A stretch of DNA of 64,000 nt from Betaproteobacteria bacterium. GTDB lineage: Bacteria > Pseudomonadota > Gammaproteobacteria > Burkholderiales > Rhodocyclaceae. Where the stretch lies: assembly GCA_016720065.1 (NCBI GenBank), contig JADJXY010000002.1, positions 943,001 to 1,007,000 of the forward strand. The letters are read 5' to 3'. Each line of letters starts with the position of its first letter. The first letter of the stretch is position 1. A program made the translations under genes and the position numbers. This document shows positions 1 through 9,317 of the stretch, piece after piece. The notes beneath the pieces are model-generated. The model was not told the DNA's origin and searched no databases. It worked only from the letters and a program-made list of their open reading frames with translations.

Positions 1-889
1 TCATCTTGAGCGACAGATCCTCGAAGAGCTTCTGCATGCTGGCCGCGTAATGGATGTAGGGATCGTCGGCGATGTCGCCATGCCGCATGGGGCCCAGCCA
101 ATCGATCAACTTGGGGGAAAAGTAATAGCCCTTGCCCTTTTCCTTGTAGCGCCGGAAGCCGATCACGTTGGCGTAATCGGTATTGACCACCAGTTCGCCG
201 TTCTCGAAACTGGCCAGGCGTGAGAAGTCGTACTTGTCCGGATTGCCATAGGGCGCCATGCCCATGACCTTGTACTCACCGTCGAGCATCTCGAAACCAA
301 GGTACTCGGTCAGGGCGCCGTAGAGCCCTCCCAGGGAGTCCGGATCGTAAAATTCCTTGATCTTGTGGATGCGGCCGTGCTCGCCGTAGCCAAAAAAGGT
401 CGTCGCATACTCACCCTTGCCGTCTATACCCAGGATGGCGGTCTTTTCCCGGAAGCCGGAGCAGTGGTAAGCGCTGGCCGCGTGACTGAGGTGGTGTTCC
501 ACCGGGATGATTTCGGTCTGCTTGAGATCGAAACCCAGTTGTGTCAGGCACCACTCGATGCGCTTGCGATAGCGGGCATAGCGGCGGTTGCCGGCGAAGA
601 TCGCGTCCAGTGCGCGATCCGGCGCGTACCAGTAGCGGCGGGCATAGTGCCAGCGGGCCTTGTCCGAGAGCGGAATGGGCGCGTAAGGAATGGCCACCAC
701 GCCGACGTCCTTCGGCTTAAGGCCGGCGAATTCGAGGCAGAACTTGGCCGCTTCGTAGGGCATGCGGTTCTTGGCATGCTTGTCGCGGACGAAGCGCTCC
801 TCTTCTGCCGCCGCGACCAGGCGACCATCGATGTAGAGGGCGGCTGACGGGTCGTGGGTCAGCGCACCGGAGAGTCCAAGAACCTTCAA
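1..889 (-). CDS. NodU-type O-carbamoyltransferase, N-terminal part (runs off window start)
   Basis: About 296 residues of the N-terminal domain are visible; the 3' end lies beyond base 1. The protein opens with KVLGLSGALTHDPSAAL and goes on with AAAEEERFVRDKH, VEHHLSHAASAYHCSGF and AILGIDGKGEYATTFF, which are signatures of the carbamoyltransferase family with the TsaD/Kae1-like ATP-binding fold. The family moves a carbamoyl group from carbamoyl phosphate to a sugar hydroxyl. The start is taken as TTG at 889, because family members begin at the KVLG(I/L)S strand and a GAGG lies about eight bases upstream. No ATG is available in frame nearby. It follows an LPS kinase and an acyltransferase gene on the same strand, so carbamoylation of an LPS core heptose, as with Pseudomonas aeruginosa WapO, is a reasonable inference. 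The substrate is not proven. Confidence 0.85.
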   Translation of the reverse strand, partial: MKVLGLSGALTHDPSAALYIDGRLVAAAEEERFVRDKHAKNRMPYEAAKFCLEFAGLKPKDVGVVAIPYAPIPLSDKARWHYARRYWYAPDRALDAIFAGNRRYARYRKRIEWCLTQLGFDLKQTEIIPVEHHLSHAASAYHCSGFREKTAILGIDGKGEYATTFFGYGEHGRIHKIKEFYDPDSLGGLYGALTEYLGFEMLDGEYKVMGMAPYGNPDKYDFSRLASFENGELVVNTDYANVIGFRRYKEKGKGYYFSPKLIDWLGPMRHGDIADDPYIHYAASMQKLFEDLSLKM

Positions 890-1215
890 GCTGGGAACCT
901 CGGTTGGACGATCCCGATGGGGCGTCTGGGCAGCGGCCTGGCGCGAAGCGACGGCGCGACGGGCCGATGCCTGCAAGGAGGCGCAACAGAACAAACGGCC
1001 CCTCCGGATGCGCCAGCGGGCTGGGAGCAATGCCTTCCGACGGGCAAGCGATCCGGAGTGGCGCCGAGGTCGAAGGCACAGGATATTCCGGGGATCGACG
1101 AGTGGTCAGGCGAGGTTTCCAGGATCAATGCCAAAGTGGTTTCCTAACGAGGGGTTCGGGGAGCGCCGCCGGATTCCTGGCGGCGGCAGAGGCCGCAAGT
1201 ATACTGTTTTCCCGC
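890..1215. other. Intergenic stretch, no gene recognised
   Basis: This gap separates the LPS kinase stop from the proposed TTG start of the carbamoyltransferase. Short frames in it are not protein-like and overlap on both strands. The only structure seen is an inverted repeat at 1164-1185 with seven-base arms (CGCCGCC and GGCGGCG) around an eight-base loop, without a T-run, so it is at most a weak terminator or RNA-stability hairpin after the kinase gene. Confidence 0.4.
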
Positions 1216-1893
1216 TCAGGCCGGCTGGCCGGACCCGCGCAGGGCAACGGCGTGGGCGGCCAGCAGGGCGCGCCAGTCCCCGTCGTCCCACAGGGCCTGA
1301 TGCCGGGAGAGCTGGTCCAGGTCATGGGCAGCCGCCCGCCAGGGGAGCAAGGGACGGCGCAATTTCTCCAGATCGATGAGGGCGACTTCCGCCGCAGCAC
1401 CCTGCCCCCGCACCATGATGTGTTTGTCGTAAAGGCAACTGTGCTGCAAACGGGCGCGATGCAGGGTGCCGATGACCGTCCCGACCTTCTGCGCTAGTGC
1501 GCGGCGATCTGTCGCGGCGTCGGTCTGAAGGGCATCGAGGGACACAAAGCCCTCCAGGGCCTCGGTCACCAGAATTCCCGCGTAACCCTCCGCAGTACGC
1601 CCGCTTCCCCGGAAAACAGGCTGAGGCACCCTTATGCCCAGGCCCGCCAGACGGACGATGTTGCGATACTCCCTCTCCGTTGTCGGCTCACCCCGGGGAC
1701 TCGCCAGGGAGCGATGCAGGTGGTTGCATTGCTTTTTCACATAGTAGAGCCGCCCCGCCAGCGTCGCCCGCAGCATGCCGCTCCAGCCCCCGCGACGCCG
1801 ATTGGGTTCCTCGACCCAGGCCCCCGGAACGGCCCACCACGCCTCGAAGGACTGCGGCAGGTCGGCGACCGGAGCGTCGATCGTGCTGGGCAT
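1216..1893 (-). CDS. Lipopolysaccharide kinase (InaA/WaaP family)
   Basis: 225 residues. The protein has the compact kinase fold of the Kdo/WaaP/InaA family: YYVKKQCN with the ATP-binding lysine near residue 54, EREYRNI, VTEALEGFVSL, the catalytic loop HSCLYDKHIMV and the metal-binding DLEK near residue 190. Members phosphorylate sugars of the inner LPS core on the cytoplasmic face of the inner membrane. The gene starts nine bases after the acyltransferase stop, behind an AGGAAAAGG ribosome site, and precedes the carbamoyltransferase. The three probably form one envelope-modification operon. Which sugar is phosphorylated cannot be read from the sequence. Confidence 0.85.
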   Translation of the reverse strand: MPSTIDAPVADLPQSFEAWWAVPGAWVEEPNRRRGGWSGMLRATLAGRLYYVKKQCNHLHRSLASPRGEPTTEREYRNIVRLAGLGIRVPQPVFRGSGRTAEGYAGILVTEALEGFVSLDALQTDAATDRRALAQKVGTVIGTLHRARLQHSCLYDKHIMVRGQGAAAEVALIDLEKLRRPLLPWRAAAHDLDQLSRHQALWDDGDWRALLAAHAVALRGSGQPA

Positions 1894-1902
1894 GGCCTTT
1901 TC

Positions 1903-2796
1903 CTAGTAAATGCGGGGTTCGCCTTGCGGGCGGGTCTTGAAACGGCGGTGCACCCAGTAGTACTGGGCCGGCATGGTACGCACAGCGGCTTCGATCCAGG
2001 CGTTCATGCGCGCCGTGTCGGCGTCGGGATCCTCGCTGGGATAGTCGGCCCAGGCCTCCTCGAAACTGACTTCGTAGCCCTGACCTCCCGGGAGCAGACG
2101 GGTCAGACAGGGAACAATGGTAGCCCCGGCCAGACGTGCCAGGCGGGGCAACCCGCTCACCGTCGCCGCGGGAATGCCGAAGAACGGTGCGAACACGGCA
2201 TCCCGGCGCCGCGCGTTCAGGTCGGGAAGATAGTAGAAAGGCCGGCCGGCTCGCATGGCCTTCACCGTGGCCCGCGTGCCGTCCTGCCGCGAAAGGAGCA
2301 ACTGGTCCCCGAAGCGCCGGCGACCCCGGTAGAGAAGGCGGTCGAAGACGGGATTGCTCTGCGTCGCATACAGGCTGATGACGTCGAAACGTCGGCTCAC
2401 CGCAATCCCGCCGGCGTCGAGTCCGAGAAAATGCGGCGCCAGGAGAATCACCGGCTTGCCGGCGTCGAGCAGTTCCCGCACCCGGTGCGCGTTGCTGGCG
2501 CGTACCAGGCGATCCAGACGTTCCGGACTGCCCCACCAGAAGAGACCCCGCTCGATCAAGCTGCGACCCAGGAGCTTGAAATGCTCGAGCACCAGAGCTT
2601 CGCGTGCCTCGGCACTCAATTCAGGGAAGCACAGCTCGATATTGGTTCTGGCCACGCGGCGGCGCTGCTTGCCAAAGCGATAGAGAATGCCACCCAGGGT
2701 CCTTCCCACCTGGGCAAGCACCCCCATAGGCAAGAAATGCAGCAGCCACAGGCATCCTGCCACGAGCCAGCTCAAGCCATTGCGCACCCTGCTCAT
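1903..2796 (-). CDS. LpxL/HtrB-like lipid A acyltransferase
   Basis: 297 residues when started at the ATG at 2796 (MSRVRNGLSWLVAGCLW). This start puts a hydrophobic anchor helix at residues 8-30, as in LpxL/LpxM. The frame stays open upstream, but that part is not protein-like. The acyltransferase HX4D motif is intact as H122 and D127 in APHFLGLDAGG, followed by RRFGDQLL and the FYYLPDLNARRRDAVFAPFFG block that corresponds to the acyl-donor region. The enzyme adds a secondary acyl chain to Kdo2-lipid A at the inner membrane. It is the first gene of the minus-strand envelope trio. LpxL and LpxM cannot be told apart here, so no symbol is given. Confidence 0.88.
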   Translation of the reverse strand: MSRVRNGLSWLVAGCLWLLHFLPMGVLAQVGRTLGGILYRFGKQRRRVARTNIELCFPELSAEAREALVLEHFKLLGRSLIERGLFWWGSPERLDRLVRASNAHRVRELLDAGKPVILLAPHFLGLDAGGIAVSRRFDVISLYATQSNPVFDRLLYRGRRRFGDQLLLSRQDGTRATVKAMRAGRPFYYLPDLNARRRDAVFAPFFGIPAATVSGLPRLARLAGATIVPCLTRLLPGGQGYEVSFEEAWADYPSEDPDADTARMNAWIEAAVRTMPAQYYWVHRRFKTRPQGEPRIY

Positions 2797-3072
2797 TTCC
2801 TGTGGCCCGCTCCTGCCGCTCTGGTCGCTATGCTGCCCAGCGGAGCGCGGGTGGCTCCCTTGTCGAAAAGAAGCGGAGTTTACTACCGAAATCGAGCCGC
2901 GGCCCGACAGCAAGGCATGGGGGCAAGGCCTGCCGTGACATGCGCCCCTGGCGGCTTGGCCGGCTTCGGCGATCGCGGTGGTCCCGGCTGCGGTATCCTG
3001 CCCCCGAGGCCTGACCAAGCCCCGGACGTTTCCGGTAGGCACGCTGCGGCAGGCCCTTGTCGTGGAGCCGCG

Positions 3073-4218
3073 ATGCCGGACCCGAAGCTCAAAACGCTCT
3101 TCCTTCTGGACCAGAAGATCCATTTCCTCAATCACGGATCCTTCGGGGCCGTCCCACGACCCGTCTTCGCCGCCTGGCGCCGCTGGCAACGCCGCCTGGA
3201 GCAGCAACCGGTGCGCTTCCTGAGCCGCGATCTGGAGGGGCTGTTGGCCGGGGTGCGCCAGGACCTCGCCCTGGAGTTCGGGGCCGAGCCCGAGGATATC
3301 CTCCTGGTTCCCAACGTCACCTATGGCGTCAATCTCGTCGCCCGCTCCCTGGCACTCGAACCCGGCGATGAAGTGCTGGCCAGCGACCAGGAGTACGGCG
3401 CCTGCGACCTCATCTGGGCCCGGGTATGCGCGGCTCGCGGCGCCCACTACTGCAGGCAGCCCCTGCCCTTCCCCGCCACCGCGGAGGGTGTCTTGGCGGA
3501 TGCCCTGTGGTCCGGGGTGACGCCCAGGACGCGCCTCATTTTTCTCAGCCTCGTCACTTCGCCGACCGCCATTCGGCTACCGGTCGAGGAAATCTGCCGT
3601 CGCGCCCGAACCCGCGGCATCGCTGTCCTGGTCGACGGCGCTCATGGCCCGGGACAGATCCCCCTGAACCTGGATGGGCTGGGCGCCGACTACTTCACCG
3701 GCAATCTGCACAAGTGGGCCATGGCGCCTCGGGGCGCCGCCTTCCTGCACGTCCGGCGCGACAGACAGGAAGCGCTGCACCCTTTGATCGTCAGCTGGGG
3801 AGACGCAAACGGAAGTTCCGCCGGCCTTGCGGCCCGCCTGCAATGGGCCGGAACCGACGACCCGACCGCCCTGCTGGCGGTCCCGGCGGCCCTGGAATTC
3901 GCCTCCAGGAACGACTGGGCGACGGTGCGCAGGCAGTGCAGCCGCCTCCTGGCCGAGGTGCTGGATGAGGTTGCCCATTTCACCGGCCTGCCGGCCCTCC
4001 ACCGCCCCGGCGCCGCATTCCCGCTTCAGATGGGAGCGGCCCTGCTGCCGCCGGACACCGACGCTGCGCTGCTCAAGAGGCGTCTCTACGACGAGTATCG
4101 GGTCGAGGTTCCCATCATCGAATGGTCGGGCCGGATCCTGCTGCGGGTTTCCATCCAGGGCTACAACGACAGCAAGGACGGGCAAGCCCTCGTCGCGGGG
4201 CTCAAAGCCTTGCTCTGA
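3073..4218 (+). CDS. Class V aminotransferase, isopenicillin-N-epimerase-like
   Basis: 381 residues from the ATG at 3073. It opens with FLNHGSFGAVPRPV, typical of the CefD-like branch of fold-type I PLP enzymes. D188 in VLVDGAHGPGQ contacts the pyridine nitrogen and K214 in NLHKWAMAPRG is the Schiff-base lysine. The C-terminal small domain holds RVEVPIIEW and LLRVSIQGYN. Family members act as epimerases, desulfurases or lyases on amino-acid-type substrates, and the substrate here is unknown. The gene stands alone between divergent and convergent neighbours. The very long open frame upstream of 3073 is antisense to the acyltransferase and is not part of the gene. Confidence 0.85.
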   Translation: MPDPKLKTLFLLDQKIHFLNHGSFGAVPRPVFAAWRRWQRRLEQQPVRFLSRDLEGLLAGVRQDLALEFGAEPEDILLVPNVTYGVNLVARSLALEPGDEVLASDQEYGACDLIWARVCAARGAHYCRQPLPFPATAEGVLADALWSGVTPRTRLIFLSLVTSPTAIRLPVEEICRRARTRGIAVLVDGAHGPGQIPLNLDGLGADYFTGNLHKWAMAPRGAAFLHVRRDRQEALHPLIVSWGDANGSSAGLAARLQWAGTDDPTALLAVPAALEFASRNDWATVRRQCSRLLAEVLDEVAHFTGLPALHRPGAAFPLQMGAALLPPDTDAALLKRRLYDEYRVEVPIIEWSGRILLRVSIQGYNDSKDGQALVAGLKALL

Positions 4219-4237
4219 CGCAATTTGCCCAGCCCGA

Positions 4238-5476
4238 TCAGGGCCGCCGGCCGGCAACCAAAGGACACTCCCCGGCTTCTAGGGGCCGGAACGCGGCTTC
4301 GCCCGGGATGGTCTTGAGGATGCGCAGATAGTCCCAAGGCTCGGAAATGTCCGCCGGTTTTTTCACTTGCAGCAGATGAACGTCGTGCACCATGCGGCCG
4401 TCGGGACGCAGGACACCCTTGCGCACCACCGCATCCCGGATTGGGATTTCCCGCAGGCGGGCGACCACCGCACGACTTTCCGTCGTTCCCGCCGCCGCCA
4501 CAGCCTTGAAATAGTGGGTCAAGGCCGAATAGACGCCAGCCTGCAGATCGGTGGGCATGGCACCGGTGCGTTCGTAGAAGCGGCGCGACCAGGCGCGGGA
4601 TTCCTCATCCCGGTTCCAGTAAAAAGCGTGGGTGAGCCGCAGACCCTGGGCCAGGGGCGGCTGCATCACATGAACGTCGGTGAGGGTCGTGGCGACCGCC
4701 GCCAAGGTGATCTTGCCCCGGCTGACCCCGAGAAGATCGTAGGCCTGCCTCACCGAAGCGATGAGATCGTTGCCGGCATTCACCAGGCCGATGACGTCGG
4801 CGCCGGATTGGGCCGCCTGGCGCAGTTTGCCGAACAGGTTGGGCTCGCCGAAGGCATGGGTGACGCTCCCCAGAACCGTCCCGCCATTGCTCTGGATGAT
4901 CGCCGTCAGGGACTGCTGCACATCGCGGCCGAACTGATTGTCGACCACGACCAGATACCAGCGCCGCGCTCCCAGGCGGGTCAGTTCCCCGCCAATGACC
5001 TGATTGAACGCGTAGCCGTCGTACATCCAGTGGATGGCGTTGGCCGCACAGGCCTTGCCGGTGATGGCAGGCGTCATGACCCCGTTGTAGAAGGTCAACA
5101 AATCGCGATCCCGAAGGGCATCCTGCACCGCCAGGGCGGTGGGCGAACCCACGACGTCGGCAATGACCTGTACCGTTCCCGCATCGGCCCATTCCCGGGC
5201 GATGCGGGCCGCTGTGGCGGGGTCATTGCCGTGGTCGGCAAAGACCACCCGGATCGGCCGCCCGAGGACCATACCCCCCGCATCCTCGATGGCCAGACGG
5301 GCTGCGGTCACGGACCCGGGCCCTGCCAGATGGAGATAGCTCCCCTTCAGGTCGAGCAAAAGGCCCACCGCGATGGACTCGTCCGCCGCCCGCGCCGAGC
5401 TTGCGCTCCCTTGCACGAGGGCCATCACCGCAAGGGCGAGAAGACAAAGACAACTGCGCAGAGATTTTCCGTTCAT
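4238..5476 (-). CDS. Periplasmic type-I substrate-binding protein (branched-chain amino acid type)
   Basis: 412 residues with a signal peptide at about 1-31 (KSLRSCLCLLALAVMALVQG, cleavage after ARA). The mature part is a two-lobed Leu/Ile/Val-type binding domain: IAVGLLLDLKGSYLHLAGPG, AARLAIEDAGG, VVFADHGNDPATAARIAREW, and the hinge-side WYLVVVDNQFGRDV and GADVIGLVNAGND. No permease or ATPase genes are next to it. Instead it faces a hybrid sensor kinase across a 78-base gap. A role as ligand receptor for that kinase, as TorT is for TorS, is an inference; an orphan transporter component is the alternative. Confidence 0.85.
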   Translation of the reverse strand: MNGKSLRSCLCLLALAVMALVQGSASSARAADESIAVGLLLDLKGSYLHLAGPGSVTAARLAIEDAGGMVLGRPIRVVFADHGNDPATAARIAREWADAGTVQVIADVVGSPTALAVQDALRDRDLLTFYNGVMTPAITGKACAANAIHWMYDGYAFNQVIGGELTRLGARRWYLVVVDNQFGRDVQQSLTAIIQSNGGTVLGSVTHAFGEPNLFGKLRQAAQSGADVIGLVNAGNDLIASVRQAYDLLGVSRGKITLAAVATTLTDVHVMQPPLAQGLRLTHAFYWNRDEESRAWSRRFYERTGAMPTDLQAGVYSALTHYFKAVAAAGTTESRAVVARLREIPIRDAVVRKGVLRPDGRMVHDVHLLQVKKPADISEPWDYLRILKTIPGEAAFRPLEAGECPLVAGRRP

Positions 5477-5554
5477 TGATCCGGTCGGTGGTGACGGGCC
5501 GTTTTTTATCTATTATGTGCGAACTTTGACATTGGGGTGTTTACAGCAGGGGCC

Positions 5555-8182
5555 ATGGCTTCCGGCAGACCTTTTCCCATCTTCTTCCTGTGTGGCATCG
5601 CCGCCATCGGCTTGGCGCTCCTGGGGGCGTTCGTCCATTACAACGGAATCCACAACCAGTTCCTCGCGGCCAATTTCGACAGCGTGCATGGAGCCCGCAC
5701 ACTGCTCAAGGCCCAATCCTTCCTGAAGCAGGCTCAGGGCAAGCTGGAACGGGCCAATCAGCCGGGAAGCGACACCGAAGCCCTGCTGCACCAAGCCACC
5801 GATGCGCTCTTCCAGGCGGCCAGCTACGGCGCGGAAGGCAGCGACGATGCGCAACACCGCCGCTCGGAATTGACCAGTCGTACCCGCATCGTCCATAAGC
5901 AGGTCGAACAATTGCTCGTCTCCGGGTCAAGCCCTGCCGTCGCCGCAAGCCTGCCCGTCCTCATCGCCCAGGTGCGCAGTCTGGGCGAAGAGTTCGGCAC
6001 GGCAGAACTCGAGCACTGGAGCACGCTGTCCTCCCTGAATGCCGAACTGGCCGTGCGCATGGAGCAGTTGCGCCTCTTCATCGCCGCAACCATCATCGCC
6101 TTCATGGCCATCATGTTTTTCCTGGCCCGTTCGCTCCAGCGCACCCGTCGCGCGGAGGCGGCCCTGCTGACGGCCAAGTCGGATACCGAAGCGATTCAGC
6201 AGACCACCCTGGACGCGGCCACAGTGGGCATCATCTACGTGGATATGGCCGATGCCGCGCAACCGCGGGTCGTGGCTGCCAATCGCCAGATGTCGGCCAT
6301 GGCGCGTCTGTCCCAGGAACAGTTGATGGGCATGTCGCTTTCCCGGCTCTACGCGGACGTGGGAAGCTTTCAGACCGCAGCCTCGGAACTGCGGCGCATC
6401 CTGTCCACCGAAGACGTCGTGCGCGGCGAGCACCTGATGCGCCGGGCCGACGGCAGCGTCTTCTGGTGTGCCCTGTCGGCCAAGGCCATCGATCCGGCCA
6501 ACCCTGCCCGGGGCATCGTCTGCCTGCTGGAAGACGTCAGCGAGAAGAAGCGCGCCGAGGAGGAGCTGGAAAACGCCAGGCTGGAAGCAGAAGGCGCCAA
6601 CCGGGCCAAGAGTGAATTCCTGGCCAACATGAGCCACGAAATCCGCACGCCCTTCACCGGCGTTCTGGGCATGCTGGAACTCCTGCTGCAATCCCGCCTC
6701 CTGCCGGAACAGCGCCGCCATGCGGAACTCGCCCACCGCAGTACCAAAAACCTTCTGTCCATCGTGGACGACATCCTCGACCTGTCGCGCATCGAAAACG
6801 GCAAGCTAGAACTGCGTCCGGTCACGACGGAACTGCACGCCCTGGCCAAGAGCATCATCCAGTTCCACGAAATTCAGGGCCAGGCCAAGGGGCTGCGGGT
6901 CGAACTCGACATCGACCCGGCTCTGCCCGATTTCGTGGTTGTCGACGGCCTGCGCCTGCGGCAAGTTCTCGACAACCTGATGGGCAACGCCCTGAAGTTC
7001 ACTTCCCAGGGGGGGGTCCGGCTGGCTGTGGTGGCGACGGAATCGGAACCCGACCGCTGCCGCGTTCGATTCACTATCTCCGATACCGGCATTGGCATCC
7101 CGGTGGCCCAACAGGCGCGCATTTTCGAAAAGTTCACCCAGGCCGACGGATCGACCGGCCGGGTCTATGGTGGCAGCGGCCTGGGCCTCGCCATCTCCCG
7201 TCAGTTGGTCGAACGCATGGGCGGCGAAATCGGTGTCAGCAGCGTCGAAGGCCAGGGCAGCCGCTTCTGGGTCGAACTCGACGTCCAGGTCGTTCCGCCT
7301 CCCCGCTACCGCGAGCCGGAACTCGGCACAACCCCCCCAGTACGTCTCCCCGAGGGCGTTACCGTACTTCTGGCAGACGACAGCGAGACCAACCGTGAGG
7401 TGCTCTCCGGGTTGCTCGAAGGATTCGGGGCACGGACGCTTCTCGCCGAAAACGGCGAAGAAGCTGTGCGCCTCGCCTCCCAGGCCAAACCTGACGTGAT
7501 CCTCATGGACATCCAGATGCCGGGGCTGGATGGCTACGAAGCGACCCGCCTCATCCGTACGGGGGAAACTCCGGGACAGCGGGTACCGATCATCGCACTG
7601 ACCGCCCACGCCATGGCCGGGGACCGGGAGAAATGCATTGCCGCGGGCATGGATGACTACCTCTCCAAACCCGTGGCCCACGAAGCCCTGGCCGCCTCCA
7701 TAGCGCTGCAGTTGGCCTACGTTTCCCCCGCGGCGATTCTGGGCGACCCCCCCTCGGCGCGGTTCGCGCCAAGAGGCTACCGCGGAAACGTTCTTCTGGC
7801 CGAAGACGACGTATCTATCCGCACCGCCTGTCGGGGTCTGCTGGAACACCTTGGCTGTCGCGTCCTGGCGGTGGGCGATGGCGCCGAGGCCCTGGCCCTG
7901 TTCGGTTCCGAAGATCTCGATCTCATCCTCCTCGACTGCCGCATGCCCGGTCTGAGCGGCCAGGAAACCGCCCGCCTGTGGCGCCAGAGGGAACTGGAAG
8001 AGAAACGCATGCCGACGGCTATCATCGCCCTCACCGCCCTGGCCTCGGAGGAAGACAGAGCGCAGTGCCTTGCGGCGGGCATGAACGACACCCTGGCCAA
8101 ACCCTTCAGTCAGGCGGCTCTCGAGCGCCTGCTCGACGCCTGGCTGGGCGCCGACGTCCCAACAGAAGGCAAGACAGGGTAA
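5555..8182 (+). CDS. Hybrid sensor histidine kinase with two receiver domains
   Basis: 875 residues from the ATG at 5555 (AGG just upstream; a GTG six codons earlier is possible). Order: TM helix at about 6-28, a helical periplasmic domain of about 145 residues, TM helix at about 174-192, PAS at about 205-330, HisKA with phospho-accepting H361 in NMSHEIRTPF, HATPase with an intact GSGLGLAISRQL box, receiver 1 with D652 (ILMDIQMPGLDG) and K in YLSKPV, receiver 2 with D794 (ILLDCRMPGLSG) and K in LAKPF. No HPt domain follows and no separate response regulator lies nearby, so the output route must be elsewhere. The divergent binding-protein gene is the best candidate for a sensing partner. Confidence 0.93.
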   Translation: MASGRPFPIFFLCGIAAIGLALLGAFVHYNGIHNQFLAANFDSVHGARTLLKAQSFLKQAQGKLERANQPGSDTEALLHQATDALFQAASYGAEGSDDAQHRRSELTSRTRIVHKQVEQLLVSGSSPAVAASLPVLIAQVRSLGEEFGTAELEHWSTLSSLNAELAVRMEQLRLFIAATIIAFMAIMFFLARSLQRTRRAEAALLTAKSDTEAIQQTTLDAATVGIIYVDMADAAQPRVVAANRQMSAMARLSQEQLMGMSLSRLYADVGSFQTAASELRRILSTEDVVRGEHLMRRADGSVFWCALSAKAIDPANPARGIVCLLEDVSEKKRAEEELENARLEAEGANRAKSEFLANMSHEIRTPFTGVLGMLELLLQSRLLPEQRRHAELAHRSTKNLLSIVDDILDLSRIENGKLELRPVTTELHALAKSIIQFHEIQGQAKGLRVELDIDPALPDFVVVDGLRLRQVLDNLMGNALKFTSQGGVRLAVVATESEPDRCRVRFTISDTGIGIPVAQQARIFEKFTQADGSTGRVYGGSGLGLAISRQLVERMGGEIGVSSVEGQGSRFWVELDVQVVPPPRYREPELGTTPPVRLPEGVTVLLADDSETNREVLSGLLEGFGARTLLAENGEEAVRLASQAKPDVILMDIQMPGLDGYEATRLIRTGETPGQRVPIIALTAHAMAGDREKCIAAGMDDYLSKPVAHEALAASIALQLAYVSPAAILGDPPSARFAPRGYRGNVLLAEDDVSIRTACRGLLEHLGCRVLAVGDGAEALALFGSEDLDLILLDCRMPGLSGQETARLWRQRELEEKRMPTAIIALTALASEEDRAQCLAAGMNDTLAKPFSQAALERLLDAWLGADVPTEGKTG

Positions 8183-8236
8183 ACTCGCGAGTTTCCGCGA
8201 CTGGCCCGCCAGCGCCCCTCCGAACGAGAACACGCC

Positions 8237-9313
8237 ATGACCACTCCCAATCTCGAAAACGTCAACGTCAGTGCCTTCGATGCCATGCCCAGCCCGGAGG
8301 AGTTGCACGCCCGCCTACCCTTGTCATCCGCGGCGGGAAAAACCGTCAATCACGGCCGCGACGTCCTGCGTCGCATCCTCGAGCGCAAGGATCACCGTCT
8401 TTTCGTCGTCGTCGGCCCCTGCTCGATCCACGATCCCAAGGCGGGCCTCGACTATGCACGCCGCCTGCGCGACCTGACCGCCGAGATCGGCGATACCCTC
8501 TACCCGGTGATGCGGGTCTATTTCGAGAAACCCCGCACCACGGTGGGGTGGAAGGGCTACATCAACGACCCTTACATGGATGATTCCTTCCGCGTCGACG
8601 TGGGCATGGAACGGGCCCGCGAATTTCTCCTGGCCGTCAATGAACTGGGCCTGCCCACCGGTACCGAGGCCCTGGACCCCATTTCGCCCCAGTACTACGG
8701 CGACCTGATTGCGTGGACCGCCATCGGCGCCCGCACCACCGAATCCCAGACCCACCGCGAAATGTCCTCCGGCCTGTCCACCCCTGTGGGCTTCAAGAAC
8801 GGTACCAGTGGCGATCTCGCCGTGGCGGTCAATGCCATACTGTCCGCCTCCAAGCCCCATTCCTTCCTGGGCATCAACGGCCAGGGCCGCGTGGCCATCG
8901 TCCGCACCAGCGGCAATCGCCACGGCCACGTCGTGCTGCGCGGTGGTGACGCTCGCCCCAACTACGACACCGTATCCGTCTCCATGGCCGAGCAGGCCCT
9001 GGCCAAGGCCAAGCTGCCCGCCAACATCGTGGTGGATTGCTCCCACGCCAACAGCAGCAAAAAGCCGGAACTGCAACCCCTGGTCATGGCCGACGTGGTC
9101 AATCAGATTCGCCTGGGCAACAAGTCCCTGGTCGGCGTCATGATCGAATCCAACATCGAAGCAGGCAATCAGTCCATTCCCGCCGACCTGAGTCAGCTTC
9201 GCTACGGCTGTTCGGTGACCGACGCCTGTGTCGACTGGGTCACCACCGAGAAGATGTTGCGCGACGCGGCGATCATGCTGCGCGACGTACTACCCGAGCG
9301 TCTGCCCTCCTGA
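8237..9313 (+). CDS. 3-deoxy-7-phosphoheptulonate (DAHP) synthase, class I
   Basis: 358 residues. It condenses phosphoenolpyruvate with erythrose 4-phosphate, the first step of the shikimate pathway, in the cytoplasm. Class I (AroF/G/H) motifs are all present: VVVGPCSIHDPKAGLDYA with the metal-binding Cys, FEKPRTTVGWKGYINDP, TEALDPISPQYYGDL, GFKNGTSGD and VDCSHANSSK. Length matches the E. coli isoenzymes, with an N-terminal regulatory extension. Which aromatic amino acid inhibits it cannot be decided from the motifs alone. It lies 54 bases after the sensor kinase and four bases before the DUF1015 gene. Confidence 0.95.
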   Translation: MTTPNLENVNVSAFDAMPSPEELHARLPLSSAAGKTVNHGRDVLRRILERKDHRLFVVVGPCSIHDPKAGLDYARRLRDLTAEIGDTLYPVMRVYFEKPRTTVGWKGYINDPYMDDSFRVDVGMERAREFLLAVNELGLPTGTEALDPISPQYYGDLIAWTAIGARTTESQTHREMSSGLSTPVGFKNGTSGDLAVAVNAILSASKPHSFLGINGQGRVAIVRTSGNRHGHVVLRGGDARPNYDTVSVSMAEQALAKAKLPANIVVDCSHANSSKKPELQPLVMADVVNQIRLGNKSLVGVMIESNIEAGNQSIPADLSQLRYGCSVTDACVDWVTTEKMLRDAAIMLRDVLPERLPS

Positions 9314-9317
9314 CCCC

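Noticed and set aside
1714..3072. Plus-strand frame joined to the class V aminotransferase
   Set aside because: It is antisense to the LpxL-like gene; the aminotransferase starts at 3073 with the usual family N-terminus.
2797..3072. Possible tRNA or small gene in the divergent gap
   Set aside because: No cloverleaf arms or conserved TTCGA-type loop could be assembled, and no ribosome site with a credible frame was found.
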